NCBI GenBank assembly: GCA_037200385.1
Contig: JBBCGL010000001.1
Location: 1,426,001-1,490,000, forward strand
From: Rhizomicrobium sp.
Lineage (GTDB): Bacteria > Pseudomonadota > Alphaproteobacteria > Micropepsales > Micropepsaceae
Direction: 5' to 3'
DNA length: 64,000 nucleotides
Part shown: positions 1 to 9,300 of the stretch, piece after piece
Layout of the letters: each line of letters begins with the position of its first letter
How positions within the stretch are numbered: the stretch's first letter is position 1
The notes under the pieces: generated by a model
The model's database searches: none
The model's input: the letters and a program-made list of their open reading frames with translations, nothing else
Told to the model about the DNA's origin: nothing
Position numbers and translations under genes: made by a program

Positions 1-444
1 CGGTTCTACGAGATGCTGGGATTCCGGATCGTCTCCGACCGGCGCGACGCGGTATGGCCGGACGGCAGCGGCGCCTCCTTCGCGCTGATCCCCAATCCGA
101 AGGGCCGTGGCGTGCTGATGATCCTGCCGTCGGATCCGGACGGCCCGATGCTCGACATCATCGAATGGCAGGCGCCGCGCGCCGAGTTTCCGGAGGGCGC
201 GCCGACGCGGGTGCCGCGCGTGCTGGCGTTCCGCACGGAGAATGTCCGCGCGGCGCATGTCGCGCTGAAGGCGCAGGGCGTGCGGTTCACGACGGAGGAG
301 CCGACCTCGATCCCCGCGGCGGGGATCACGGGCTGCATCGTCGCCTATGACCCGAACGGGACGCTGATCGAGATGATCGAGCTCGAGCCGGGGCTGCGGC
401 ATTCGAAGATCCGGGAAGTGTTTACGCCGGAGGGGAAAGCGTAA
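1..444 (+). CDS. VOC-family (glyoxalase/dioxygenase-fold) protein, 5' end missing
   Basis: The reading frame is open from the first base, so the N-terminus lies outside the window; 147 residues are visible. The start RFYEMLGFRI is the usual end of the first beta-alpha-beta unit of a vicinal-oxygen-chelate domain, and the C-terminal DPNGTLIEMIEL holds the conserved glutamate metal ligand. The sequence is clearly paralogous to the protein at 7825-8334: both share GVLM-LP-DP-GPM in the middle and RHSK near the C-terminus, which suggests about 25 residues are missing here. VOC enzymes are metal-dependent isomerases, lyases or ring-cleaving dioxygenases. The substrate cannot be read from sequence. 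The next genes are on the opposite strand, so this is the last gene of an operon entering from the left. Confidence 0.85.
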   Translation, partial: RFYEMLGFRIVSDRRDAVWPDGSGASFALIPNPKGRGVLMILPSDPDGPMLDIIEWQAPRAEFPEGAPTRVPRVLAFRTENVRAAHVALKAQGVRFTTEEPTSIPAAGITGCIVAYDPNGTLIEMIELEPGLRHSKIREVFTPEGKA

Positions 445-455
445 GACACCACAGC

Positions 456-603
456 TTGTCATCCCCGGCCGAACGCCGCGAAGCGGCGTGAGGGGACTGC
501 GTAGCGACAGCGTACACAGACCCAGGCGGTAAGACCGTCACGGTGTTTGCTGCCTGGGTCCCCTTCCCTCGCCGCGCTTCGCGCGGCTCGCCGGGGATGA
601 CAA
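456..603. repeat. Nested inverted-repeat (REP/MITE-like) intergenic element
   Basis: A 14-bp perfect outer inverted repeat (TTGTCATCCCCGGC at 456-469, its complement at 590-603) encloses further hairpins: CGCCGC/GCGGCG near 474-488, GACCCAGGC/GCCTGGGTC at 519-527 and 552-560, and GCCGCGC/GCGCGGC at 571-587. It sits between two converging genes and may also end transcription. A related half-element lies at 6988-7040. There is no open frame inside it. Confidence 0.7.
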
Positions 604-612
604 GTGGAGGTG

Positions 613-1086
613 CTAAATGACCTCGTGAATCTCGTACGCCACGCCCTCCGGCGTCACCAGGCCGACACCCACCGCAACGAGATCGTTGAGCCAGGCATAG
701 CGGGCGTCGCCGGTCTCGAAGACCGGGCGGGTGCGGAAATAGAGCGCGGCGCGGTCGGCTGCGCTCAAGGTGCCACCGCGTGCGAACTGCTTCGGGCCCT
801 CGGAATAGGGGCGGAAGATGCCGGTGTAGCTGACATAGATCTTGGCGCCGTCCTGCGTCTGCCAGGTGACGCGGGCATCGAGGCGCAGGACGTCGCGCGC
901 CGCGTCGATCAGCGCCCAGTCGCCGCCGCCCGGAAGCACGGTGCCGTTCAGGCGCTCGCCCACGATATCGCCGCCGGTCACAACCGCGATCATGCGGCGG
1001 CCGAACGGCGCGGCACCGGTGTCGTGCTGCGGCCGGTCAAGCGTGGCGCGATAGAGGCAGAGCGGGCGAAGGCCTGGCGGCGTCAT
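613..1086 (-). CDS. DUF3237 family protein
   Basis: A 157-residue protein of the DUF3237 family, recognised by the start with R-P-LCLYRATLD, the G-R-M-IAVVTGGDIVGERLNG block (residues 30-49) and the TWQTQDGAKIYVSYTGI block (about 74-90). The family is small, beta-rich and has no established reaction, but it is often found in aromatic and steroid degradation clusters. There is no signal peptide, so it is cytoplasmic. The ATG lies two bases after the stop of the crotonase gene on the same strand, so the two are almost certainly co-transcribed and translationally coupled. A longer frame runs upstream through the crotonase gene in another phase and is not coding. Confidence 0.85.
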   Translation of the reverse strand: MTPPGLRPLCLYRATLDRPQHDTGAAPFGRRMIAVVTGGDIVGERLNGTVLPGGGDWALIDAARDVLRLDARVTWQTQDGAKIYVSYTGIFRPYSEGPKQFARGGTLSAADRAALYFRTRPVFETGDARYAWLNDLVAVGVGLVTPEGVAYEIHEVI

Positions 1087-1088
1087 CG

Positions 1089-1886
1089 TCAGGCCGGCGC
1101 GGCATAGCGCGGCGGGCGCTTTTCCAGGAAGGCGTTCATCGCTTCCTCGAAATCGGGACCGCGGCCGCAGATCGCCTGGGCGCGCTCCTCGAGGTCGATC
1201 ACCGCCGCGAGATCGTCGATCTTGAGCGAGGTGTTGAGCGTCTGCTTGGTCAGGCGCAGGCCGAGCGGCGCGGTGTGCAGCATCGGCGCGACGAATAGCG
1301 CCGCGGCGTCCTCCAGCCCGGCATCGGGGACGACGCGCGAGACGAGGCCGACCTGCAACGCGCGGGCCGCGTCGATGAAGGCGCCGGTGTACATGAGCTC
1401 CGTCGCGACGCCGAGGCCGACGATGCGCGGCAGGAAATAGGTGAGGCCCAATTCGCAGCCCGAGCGGCCCAGCGCCACGAACGCGTCGTTCATCCGGGCG
1501 CTCTCGCCTGCGATGCGGATGTCCGCCGCCAGCGCCAGCGCGAAGCCGCCGCCGCACGCCGGACCGTGCACCAGGGCGACGATGGGCTGCGGACAGGCGC
1601 GCATCAGCTTGACGATGTCGAACAGGTGATGCCCGGGGCGGAGGCGGCCGGCGCCCTCCGGCACGCGGTCGCCCGCGAGATGCTCCTTGATGTCGAGGCC
1701 GGCGCAGAAAGCGCGCCCGGCCCCGCGCAGCACGACGATGCGGACGCCATAATCCTGCTGGAGCCCTTCGAAATAGGCGCACAGCTCGCGCACCATGGTG
1801 CCGGTCAGCGTGTTGAGGCGGTCGGGGCGGTTGAGCGTTAGCCACTCGACCTCGCCGCGGCGTTCAACCTGGATGGTGACGGGCAT
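1089..1886 (-). CDS. Enoyl-CoA hydratase/isomerase (crotonase) family protein
   Basis: A 265-residue crotonase-fold protein, the usual family length. The oxyanion-hole segments are present: AFCAGLDIKE (59-68) and GPACGGGFALALAADIR (108-124). Aligned by eye on rat enoyl-CoA hydratase, the positions of Glu144 and Glu164 are Ala116 (GGGFAL) and Phe136 (NDAFVA). Both classical catalytic acids are therefore absent, and a plain hydratase reaction is unlikely; Glu145 (SGCELG) could be an alternative acid, as in other crotonase subgroups. Start: ATG at 1886 was chosen; an in-frame TTG at 1922 would add 12 low-complexity residues. It is co-transcribed with the DUF3237 gene downstream and follows the TonB receptor gene after 60 bases. 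Confidence 0.85.
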   Translation of the reverse strand: MPVTIQVERRGEVEWLTLNRPDRLNTLTGTMVRELCAYFEGLQQDYGVRIVVLRGAGRAFCAGLDIKEHLAGDRVPEGAGRLRPGHHLFDIVKLMRACPQPIVALVHGPACGGGFALALAADIRIAGESARMNDAFVALGRSGCELGLTYFLPRIVGLGVATELMYTGAFIDAARALQVGLVSRVVPDAGLEDAAALFVAPMLHTAPLGLRLTKQTLNTSLKIDDLAAVIDLEERAQAICGRGPDFEEAMNAFLEKRPPRYAAPA

Positions 1887-1946
1887 GGCGGGATCCGCGC
1901 GGGCGGGCGGACGGCTGTTCAACGCACAGCCGCCCGCCCTACCGGT

Positions 1947-4271
<2,325 letters not shown>

Positions 4272-4345
4272 ACGCTTCACTCCCCTTCGAATTTTTTTAA
4301 ACCCGCCTCGCGAAGGCACCCCGCCAAGCCGGCCCTTTGGCGTTT

Positions 4346-4365
4346 ATATAACAGGTGTTACAATA
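4346..4365. promoter_or_regulatory. Operator-like inverted repeat, cluster 1 (copy A)
   Basis: ATATAACAGGTGTTACAATA contains TAACA-GG-TGTTA and lies 75 bases upstream of the TonB receptor start. The same sequence with four changes recurs on the minus strand at 7757-7776, between a TetR gene and a VOC gene. Size and symmetry fit a TetR-family operator. The assignment to a given TetR is inference. Confidence 0.6.
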
Positions 4366-4444
4366 TCTGACAAACGCTTTCTGGGCCATCGCACCCAAAC
4401 GCGCCGCAACATCGCTTTCGCAAGTGCGAAGCCGTCGTTTTATA

Positions 4445-4456
4445 GAACGCGCGTTC
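4445..4456. promoter_or_regulatory. Perfect palindrome upstream of the hydrolase operon
   Basis: GAACGCGCGTTC is a perfect 12-bp palindrome in an AT-flanked context (TATA before, GAAATA after), 66 bases before the hydrolase ATG. Its layout resembles copy A at 4346 (TATA-AACA-N2-TGTT-A-AATA), so it may bind the second, paralogous TetR protein of this cluster. The function is inferred. Confidence 0.4.
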
Positions 4457-4521
4457 GAAATAGATTGCCGGCGCACGGCAGCCCCGTTACAAGCGATTCA
4501 GGTTCGAACACGAGAGACGCA

Positions 4522-5430
4522 ATGCGGCCCATAGATGCGGTGCGTGACATGCTGAAGAGCCTGGTCGGCGGGCCCGACACGCCCTTCATGGCGCGCCGCG
4601 CCCAGGCCGAGCAATTCGCCGCCGCCTTCGTCGCGCCGGACGACGTCGCGATCGCGCCCGGCACGCTGGGCGGCATCCCCGTCGAGTGGATCACGCCGTC
4701 GGGCGCGCATCCGGCGCGGACCTTTTTCCACCTGCATGGCGGCGGCTATGTGCTGGGCCATCCCGCCGGCTCGCGCCCGTTCACCACCGAATTCGCGCGG
4801 CTTGCGCATTGCAGCGTGGTCAGCATCGACTACCGGCTGGCGCCGGAGCATCCTTTCCCCGCAGCGGTCGACGACGCGCTGGCGGCCTATCGTGCGCTGC
4901 TTGCGGGCGGACGCGAAGCCGGCGATATCGCGGTCGGCGGCGAGTCGGCGGGCGGCGGCCTTGCCGTTGCGACCGTGCTCGCGGCACGCGATGCGGGCCT
5001 GCCGCTGCCCGCGTCGCTGGCGCTGATCAGCCCATGGACCGATATGCGCTGCGCGGCGGAGAGCTTCGACAGCAAGGCCGCGGTCGATCCGCTGCTGACA
5101 CGGCGCAGCCTCAAGGAGATGGCGGATGCCTATATGGGCGCGGGCGATCCGGCGCAGCCCCTCGCCTCCCCGGCGCTTGGCGATCTCAAGGGCCTGCCGC
5201 CCATGCTGATCCATGTGGGCAGCGACGAGGTGCTGCTGGACGATGCCACGGCGCTGGCGGATGCGGCGCGAGCCGTCGGCGTCGACGCTACGCTCGAGAT
5301 CTGGCCGGAGATGATCCATGTCTGGCACATGTTCCACCCGATGCTGCCCGAAGGCGCGGCGGCGCTGCGCCAGATGGCGGCTTACACCGTCGGAACATGG
5401 GATCGACAGGCGCGCGGAGAACGGACATGA
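4522..5430 (+). CDS. Alpha/beta hydrolase, HSL family (esterase-like)
   Basis: A 302-residue protein of the hormone-sensitive-lipase group. It has the oxyanion motif HGGG (residues 72-75), the nucleophile motif GESAG (140-144, Ser142), a likely acid at Asp235 (GSDEVLLDD) and a likely His266 (MIHVWHMF). It has no signal peptide, so it acts in the cytoplasm on a small ester or lactone. Start: ATG at 4522; the open frame extends far upstream through the divergent promoter region, but codon use and homology begin here. The stop overlaps the ATG of the SDR gene (ATGA), so the two are coupled. The divergent TonB receptor suggests that it hydrolyses an imported compound. Confidence 0.9.
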   Translation: MRPIDAVRDMLKSLVGGPDTPFMARRAQAEQFAAAFVAPDDVAIAPGTLGGIPVEWITPSGAHPARTFFHLHGGGYVLGHPAGSRPFTTEFARLAHCSVVSIDYRLAPEHPFPAAVDDALAAYRALLAGGREAGDIAVGGESAGGGLAVATVLAARDAGLPLPASLALISPWTDMRCAAESFDSKAAVDPLLTRRSLKEMADAYMGAGDPAQPLASPALGDLKGLPPMLIHVGSDEVLLDDATALADAARAVGVDATLEIWPEMIHVWHMFHPMLPEGAAALRQMAAYTVGTWDRQARGERT

Positions 5431-6230
5431 GCCGACTGGACGGCAAGGTCGCCATCGTGACGGGCGGCGCCAGCGGCATCGGGCGCGCCTGCGCCCTCGC
5501 CCTGGCCGCCGAAGGCGCAGTGGTGATGATCGGCGACATCGACGAGACGGGCGGAGCCGAGACCCGCGATGCGATCGCCGCGGCCGGCGGCAGGGCCCAT
5601 TTCCGTCCGCTGGACGTGGCGCGCGAAGACGATTGGAAGACGATCGTCGCGACGACGGCGCAGAAATTCGATGCGCTGCACATCCTCGTCAACAATGCCG
5701 CGATCTGCATCTCGCGGCCGCTGCTGGAGATGAGCTTCGAGAGCTGGCGGCGGCAGCTGGCGATCAATCTCGACGGGCTGTTCCTGGGCACCAAGGCGGC
5801 GCTGCCGCTGATGGAGAGATCCGGGGGCGGCTCGATCGTCAACATGTCGTCGGTCGCGGGCCTGCGCGGCGTGCCCGGCATGTCGGGCTACTGCGCCAGC
5901 AAGGGCGGGGTGCGGATGTTCACCAAGGCGGTGGCGCTGGAATGCGCCCAGGCGCGCAACAATGTCCGCGTCAATTCGGTGCATCCGGGCTCGATCGAGA
6001 CGCCGATCTGGCTGAAGCTCGGCAATGACGGCGAGATGCCGGCTTCCGATGCGCGGCGCAATTCCGACGCGATGGCGGAGATCCGCGCCGCCGGCGCCGC
6101 GGCGACCCCGGTCGGCCATTCCGGCCTGCCCAGCGACATCGCGGCGGGCGTTGTGTTCCTCGCCGGCGACGAGTCGCGCTTCATCACCGGCACCGAACTC
6201 GTCATCGACGGCGGCGTGATGGCGGGCTAG
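5427..6230 (+). CDS. Short-chain dehydrogenase/reductase (SDR)
   Basis: A 267-residue classical SDR. The NAD(P)-binding motif TGGASGIG is at residues 12-19, the NNA motif at 89-91, the catalytic Ser in NMSSVAG (139-145), Tyr155 and Lys159 in YCASK, and a C-terminal GTELVIDGG block. Asp at the end of beta2 (IGDIDE, about 38) favours NAD(H) over NADP(H). It probably oxidises an alcohol or reduces a ketone of the cluster substrate. It overlaps the hydrolase gene by 4 bp, and the TetR gene starts 29 bases after it, so hydrolase, SDR and TetR form one operon. Confidence 0.92.
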   Translation: MSRLDGKVAIVTGGASGIGRACALALAAEGAVVMIGDIDETGGAETRDAIAAAGGRAHFRPLDVAREDDWKTIVATTAQKFDALHILVNNAAICISRPLLEMSFESWRRQLAINLDGLFLGTKAALPLMERSGGGSIVNMSSVAGLRGVPGMSGYCASKGGVRMFTKAVALECAQARNNVRVNSVHPGSIETPIWLKLGNDGEMPASDARRNSDAMAEIRAAGAAATPVGHSGLPSDIAAGVVFLAGDESRFITGTELVIDGGVMAG

Positions 6231-6259
6231 AAGGCGCGCACACGCCGTCCGAGGTCCCC

Positions 6260-6910
6260 ATGCCCAAGATCGTCGACCATGACGTCCGCCGCGACGACAT
6301 CGCCCGCGCCGCTTTCCGCGTGATCCGCAAGAAGGGAGTCGCAAAGGCGACGATCCGAGACATCGCGCGGGAGACCGGTTCCTCGGTCGGCGCGGTGGTG
6401 CACTATATTCCGTCCAAAGACCATATCTTCCTGCAGGCCGCCGAATACTCGACCCTGGTCATCCGCGGCCGGATGGAGCGGGCGGAGCGCGACCATACGG
6501 GCATCGCGGCGCTGCGGCATGTGCTGTACGAAGGCCTGCCGGCCGACGACGACATGCTCGGGCACTGGAAGATATGGTTCGGGTTCTGGCAATTGTCGCA
6601 GACCAGCGAGCTGATCCGCGCGGCGACGCACGACCGCTATGCCGAATCCTATCGCCGCTACGGCCGGCTGATGAAGGCGGCGCAGAAGGCGGGCGACATC
6701 CGCCCCGACATCAAGATCGCCGACGCGACGGCGGCGCTGATCTGCCAGATGGACGGGATCGGCGTGCATGTGCTGGTCAGCGGCCGGGCGCCCACGGCGC
6801 GCAAGCTGCGGCAACAGATCGACGGCTGGATCGAGCGGATGCTGGGCACGGCCAAACGCGGCCGCGGCGACAATGTCGTGCCCTTCGGGGCGCGGCGGAC
6901 GGCGCGCTGA
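6260..6910 (+). CDS. TetR/AcrR-family transcriptional regulator (BetI-like C-terminal domain)
   Basis: A 216-residue regulator. The N-terminal helix-turn-helix spans about residues 10-56, with ATIRDIARETGSSVGAVVHY as its core. The C-terminal part (FGFWQLSQTSELIRAATHDRY and the QMDGIGVHVL helix) is of the BetI type, which binds a small ligand. It is the third gene of the hydrolase-SDR operon and is a distant paralogue of the TetR protein at 7056-7658: both have the FWxxS and the ALxxGxxxxxLxSGxxPT segments. It probably represses its own cluster in the absence of substrate, through the palindromes near 4346, 4445 or 7757. The target assignment is inference. Confidence 0.9.
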   Translation: MPKIVDHDVRRDDIARAAFRVIRKKGVAKATIRDIARETGSSVGAVVHYIPSKDHIFLQAAEYSTLVIRGRMERAERDHTGIAALRHVLYEGLPADDDMLGHWKIWFGFWQLSQTSELIRAATHDRYAESYRRYGRLMKAAQKAGDIRPDIKIADATAALICQMDGIGVHVLVSGRAPTARKLRQQIDGWIERMLGTAKRGRGDNVVPFGARRTAR

Positions 6911-6987
6911 TGCAGCGCCGGTGTCGGTGGATCTTCCAGAGTCAGTTGTTTCCATATTGACGCAACCCACTCGGTGTCATGGCCCGA

Positions 6988-7040
6988 GTCCCCGTCCCTC
7001 GCATTGCGCGCGCCAGTGCGCATGCTCGCCGGGGATGACA
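6988..7040. repeat. Partial copy of the dispersed intergenic repeat
   Basis: GTCCCCGTCCCTCGC (6988-7002) and GCTCGCCGGGGATGACA (7024-7040) match the right half of the element at 456-603 (GTCCCCTTCCCTCGC and GCTCGCCGGGGATGACA), with a GC-rich hairpin between them (GCGCGCGCCAGTGCGC region). It lies between the converging TetR genes and could act as a transcription stop. Confidence 0.65.
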
Positions 7041-7055
7041 GCGGAGCTTGTGGCT

Positions 7056-7658
7056 CTACTTCCCCGTCGGGCGCAGCCAGGATTCGATGAAGTGATCGAT
7101 CAGCAAGCGCTGCTGCTGCGTCGTCGGCGGCTTGCCAGAGCGCAACACCTGGATCGCGATGCCGTCGGTCAGCGCGACCGCGGCGCGGGCGGCGGAGGGG
7201 ACGTCGAGGTCGTCGGCAAGAGCGCCCGCCTGCTTGGCGCGATGGATCAGCCGGGTGCAGCGTTTCAGCCATTCCTCGTAGCGCAGATGCGTGACCTTGC
7301 GCACCGCCGCGTTGTGCACCGAGCGCTCCCAGAAGCCGAGGAAAAAGTTCCAGTTGCCGCGCTTGTCGGGATCGCTGGGCAGCGCGAGATAAAGCACGCC
7401 GCGCAGCGCCGCCAGCGGATCGGGCAGCGCCTCGACTTCCAGCATCCGGGCCCGCACGTCGCGGGCGGAATATTCCGAGGCTTCCACCAGCAGGTCGTCC
7501 ATCGACCTGACGTAATGGACCAGCGCCCCGGTGGTGTAGCCGGCCTCCGCGGCGACGGCGCGGGCGGTCACGCCGGAGATCCCGTGCTTCTTGATCATGC
7601 GATAGGCGGCGGCGAGGAAGGCCTCGCGGCGCGCGGTCGGATCGACTTTCTTCGGCAT
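7056..7658 (-). CDS. TetR/AcrR-family transcriptional regulator (BetI-like)
   Basis: A 200-residue regulator with the helix-turn-helix core GVTARAVAAEAGYTTGALVHY (about residues 28-48, quoted only to show the family) and a BetI-type ligand domain (FFLGFWERSVHNAAVRKVTH, VALTDGIAIQVLRSGKPP). It is paralogous to the regulator at 6260-6910 and converges with it. Start: ATG at 7658, preceded by AGGCGGGG; the frame stays open upstream across the intergenic region, but that part is not coding. It is transcribed away from the VOC-cyclase-monooxygenase operon, and the operator-like element at 7757-7776 lies between them, so it is the best candidate regulator of that operon and of itself. Confidence 0.9.
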   Translation of the reverse strand: MPKKVDPTARREAFLAAAYRMIKKHGISGVTARAVAAEAGYTTGALVHYVRSMDDLLVEASEYSARDVRARMLEVEALPDPLAALRGVLYLALPSDPDKRGNWNFFLGFWERSVHNAAVRKVTHLRYEEWLKRCTRLIHRAKQAGALADDLDVPSAARAAVALTDGIAIQVLRSGKPPTTQQQRLLIDHFIESWLRPTGK

Positions 7659-7756
7659 TCCCCGCCTTTGCAAATCAGCGTGCTGACAGTGCCCAGATGG
7701 CGGCGCCGGTTCAACTCGTGAATTGTCGCGCCGCAGCAGAAACTTGCCGTTGCGCT

Positions 7757-7776
7757 TTTTGTAACGCTTGTTATAT
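7757..7776. promoter_or_regulatory. Operator-like inverted repeat, cluster 1 (copy B)
   Basis: On the minus strand this reads ATATAACAAGCGTTACAAAA, matching 16 of 20 positions of copy A at 4346-4365. It lies between the TetR start (7658) and the VOC start (7825), 49 bases before the latter, a normal operator position. Confidence 0.6.
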
Positions 7777-7824
7777 TTACGCCCAAGATCGTCCGTCGGC
7801 GGAACGAGACAAAAGGGGCGGGAC

Positions 7825-8334
7825 ATGGCGCGGGACTGGTTTCTGGAGCGGCTCTATCACACGGTCGTCAATGCGCGCGATCTCGACGAATCGGTCGCGT
7901 TCTACACGACGCTCGGCTTCGAGGTGCTGGACGACCGCCGGCATGTCGAGTGGCCCGATTTCGTCGCGACGATCTTCGGGATGAAGCGGGCCAAGGGCAG
8001 CGGCGTGCTGATGGTGCTGCCGAACGATCCGGGCGGGCCGATGATCGACCTGATCCATTGGAGCGAGCCGCGGGCGAAGACCGCCGCGATCCCGGTCGCC
8101 GAGGGCGAGGTGCCGCGCATCATCGCCTTCCGCGTCAAGAACGTGCGGCAGGCCTATGACGAGCTCACCGCGCAGGGCGTGCGCTTCACACGCGAACTCT
8201 TCACCCATCCCGAGCTCGGCATCGTCGGAAGCTGCTGCTGCTACGACCCGAACGGCAACCTGATCGAGCTCATCGAGCTCAATCCGGGGCAGCGTCACAG
8301 CAAGGCGAACGATGCCCTGCTGAAGAAGGCCTGA
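7825..8334 (+). CDS. VOC-family (glyoxalase/dioxygenase-fold) protein
   Basis: A 169-residue single-chain VOC protein: two beta-alpha-beta-beta-beta modules with a likely metal ligand His12 (RLYHTVVNARDL) and Glu148 in DPNGNLIELIEL. A Cys cluster CCCYDPNG (137-144) is unusual. It is a full-length paralogue of the truncated protein at 1-444. Start: ATG at 7825 behind AAAAGGGGCGGG; the longer frame upstream covers the operator and was rejected. It is the first gene of an operon with the cyclase (5 bases downstream) and the luciferase-like monooxygenase. The likely role is ring cleavage, isomerisation or lactone chemistry within this pathway; the substrate is unknown. Confidence 0.9.
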   Translation: MARDWFLERLYHTVVNARDLDESVAFYTTLGFEVLDDRRHVEWPDFVATIFGMKRAKGSGVLMVLPNDPGGPMIDLIHWSEPRAKTAAIPVAEGEVPRIIAFRVKNVRQAYDELTAQGVRFTRELFTHPELGIVGSCCCYDPNGNLIELIELNPGQRHSKANDALLKKA

Positions 8335-8339
8335 CCCGG

Positions 8340-9278
8340 ATGGCCGCGAAATCGAAGGCCGAGATGCAGGCGATCTTCCGCGAGGTCTCCAATTGGGGAC
8401 GCTGGGGGGCGGAGGACGAGCGTGGCACCCTCAACTACCTGACGCCGGCGCGGACGGCGGCGGCGGCGAAGCTGGTCAGGACCGGCCGCACGATCAGCTG
8501 CGCGCGGAACTTCCCGGTGCAGCCGGGGCCGGAGAATCCGACGCCGGCACTGCACCACATCGTGGTCGGCGGCGACGATCCGTGTACCCACGGTATTCCG
8601 GGCATGGAGGTGTCGCTCGATTTCATCGGGATCGCCTATCACGGCCTCGCCTCCAGCCATATCGACGCGCTGTGCCACGTCTTCGTCGACGGCAAGATGT
8701 ATAACGGCTTTCCCGCCACCGACGTCCGTTCGACGGGGGCGCGGCGCAACAGCATCATGGCGGCGCGCGACGGGCTGTGCGGCCGCGGCGTTCTGCTCGA
8801 CATCCCGCGGCTGCGCGGTGCGGCCTATGTCGATCCCGCGTCGCCCGTCACGCCCGCAGAGCTGAGCGCCGCCGAAGAGCGCCAGGGCGTGCGCGTCGGC
8901 GAGGGCGACATCCTGCTGGTGATGGTCGGGCGCGATGCCTGGCGCGCGGCGAACACGCCCAACCCGGGCGAGGGACCGCCGCTGGCCGGGCTGTCGGAGG
9001 ACTGCATCCCCTGGCTGTTCGAGCGGAAGATCTCCGTGCTCGCCTCCGACGCGGTGCACGATCCGACGCCCTCGCCGCAGCCGATCGAGGACTTCCCCAT
9101 TCCGGTCCATATGTGCGGCCTGGTGTCGATGGGGCTGCATCTGCTCGACAATCTGCGCTTCGTGGAGCTGGCCGAAGCCTGCGCCGCCGAAACGCGCTGG
9201 GAATTCCTTTTCACCGTGGCGCCCCTGCGCGTCGAGCGCGGCACGGGCTCGCCCGTCAACCCCATCGCGATACTGTGA
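8340..9278 (+). CDS. Cyclase family protein (metal-dependent hydrolase, PF04199 type)
   Basis: A 312-residue protein with the metal-binding motif HxDxxxH at residues 107-113 (SSHIDALCHVF), the hallmark of the cyclase/kynurenine-formamidase superfamily. These enzymes hydrolyse amides, lactones or cyclic intermediates with a divalent metal. It is longer than KynB-type formamidases (about 210 residues) and belongs to the group of about 310 residues seen in aromatic and isatin-type pathways. No signal peptide is visible. It sits between the VOC gene and the flavin-dependent monooxygenase gene, a context that fits opening of a ring or lactone produced by the monooxygenase. The precise substrate is not predictable. 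Confidence 0.88.
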   Translation: MAAKSKAEMQAIFREVSNWGRWGAEDERGTLNYLTPARTAAAAKLVRTGRTISCARNFPVQPGPENPTPALHHIVVGGDDPCTHGIPGMEVSLDFIGIAYHGLASSHIDALCHVFVDGKMYNGFPATDVRSTGARRNSIMAARDGLCGRGVLLDIPRLRGAAYVDPASPVTPAELSAAEERQGVRVGEGDILLVMVGRDAWRAANTPNPGEGPPLAGLSEDCIPWLFERKISVLASDAVHDPTPSPQPIEDFPIPVHMCGLVSMGLHLLDNLRFVELAEACAAETRWEFLFTVAPLRVERGTGSPVNPIAIL

Positions 9279-9300
9279 CCATCATCAAGGAGTGCGTTGC

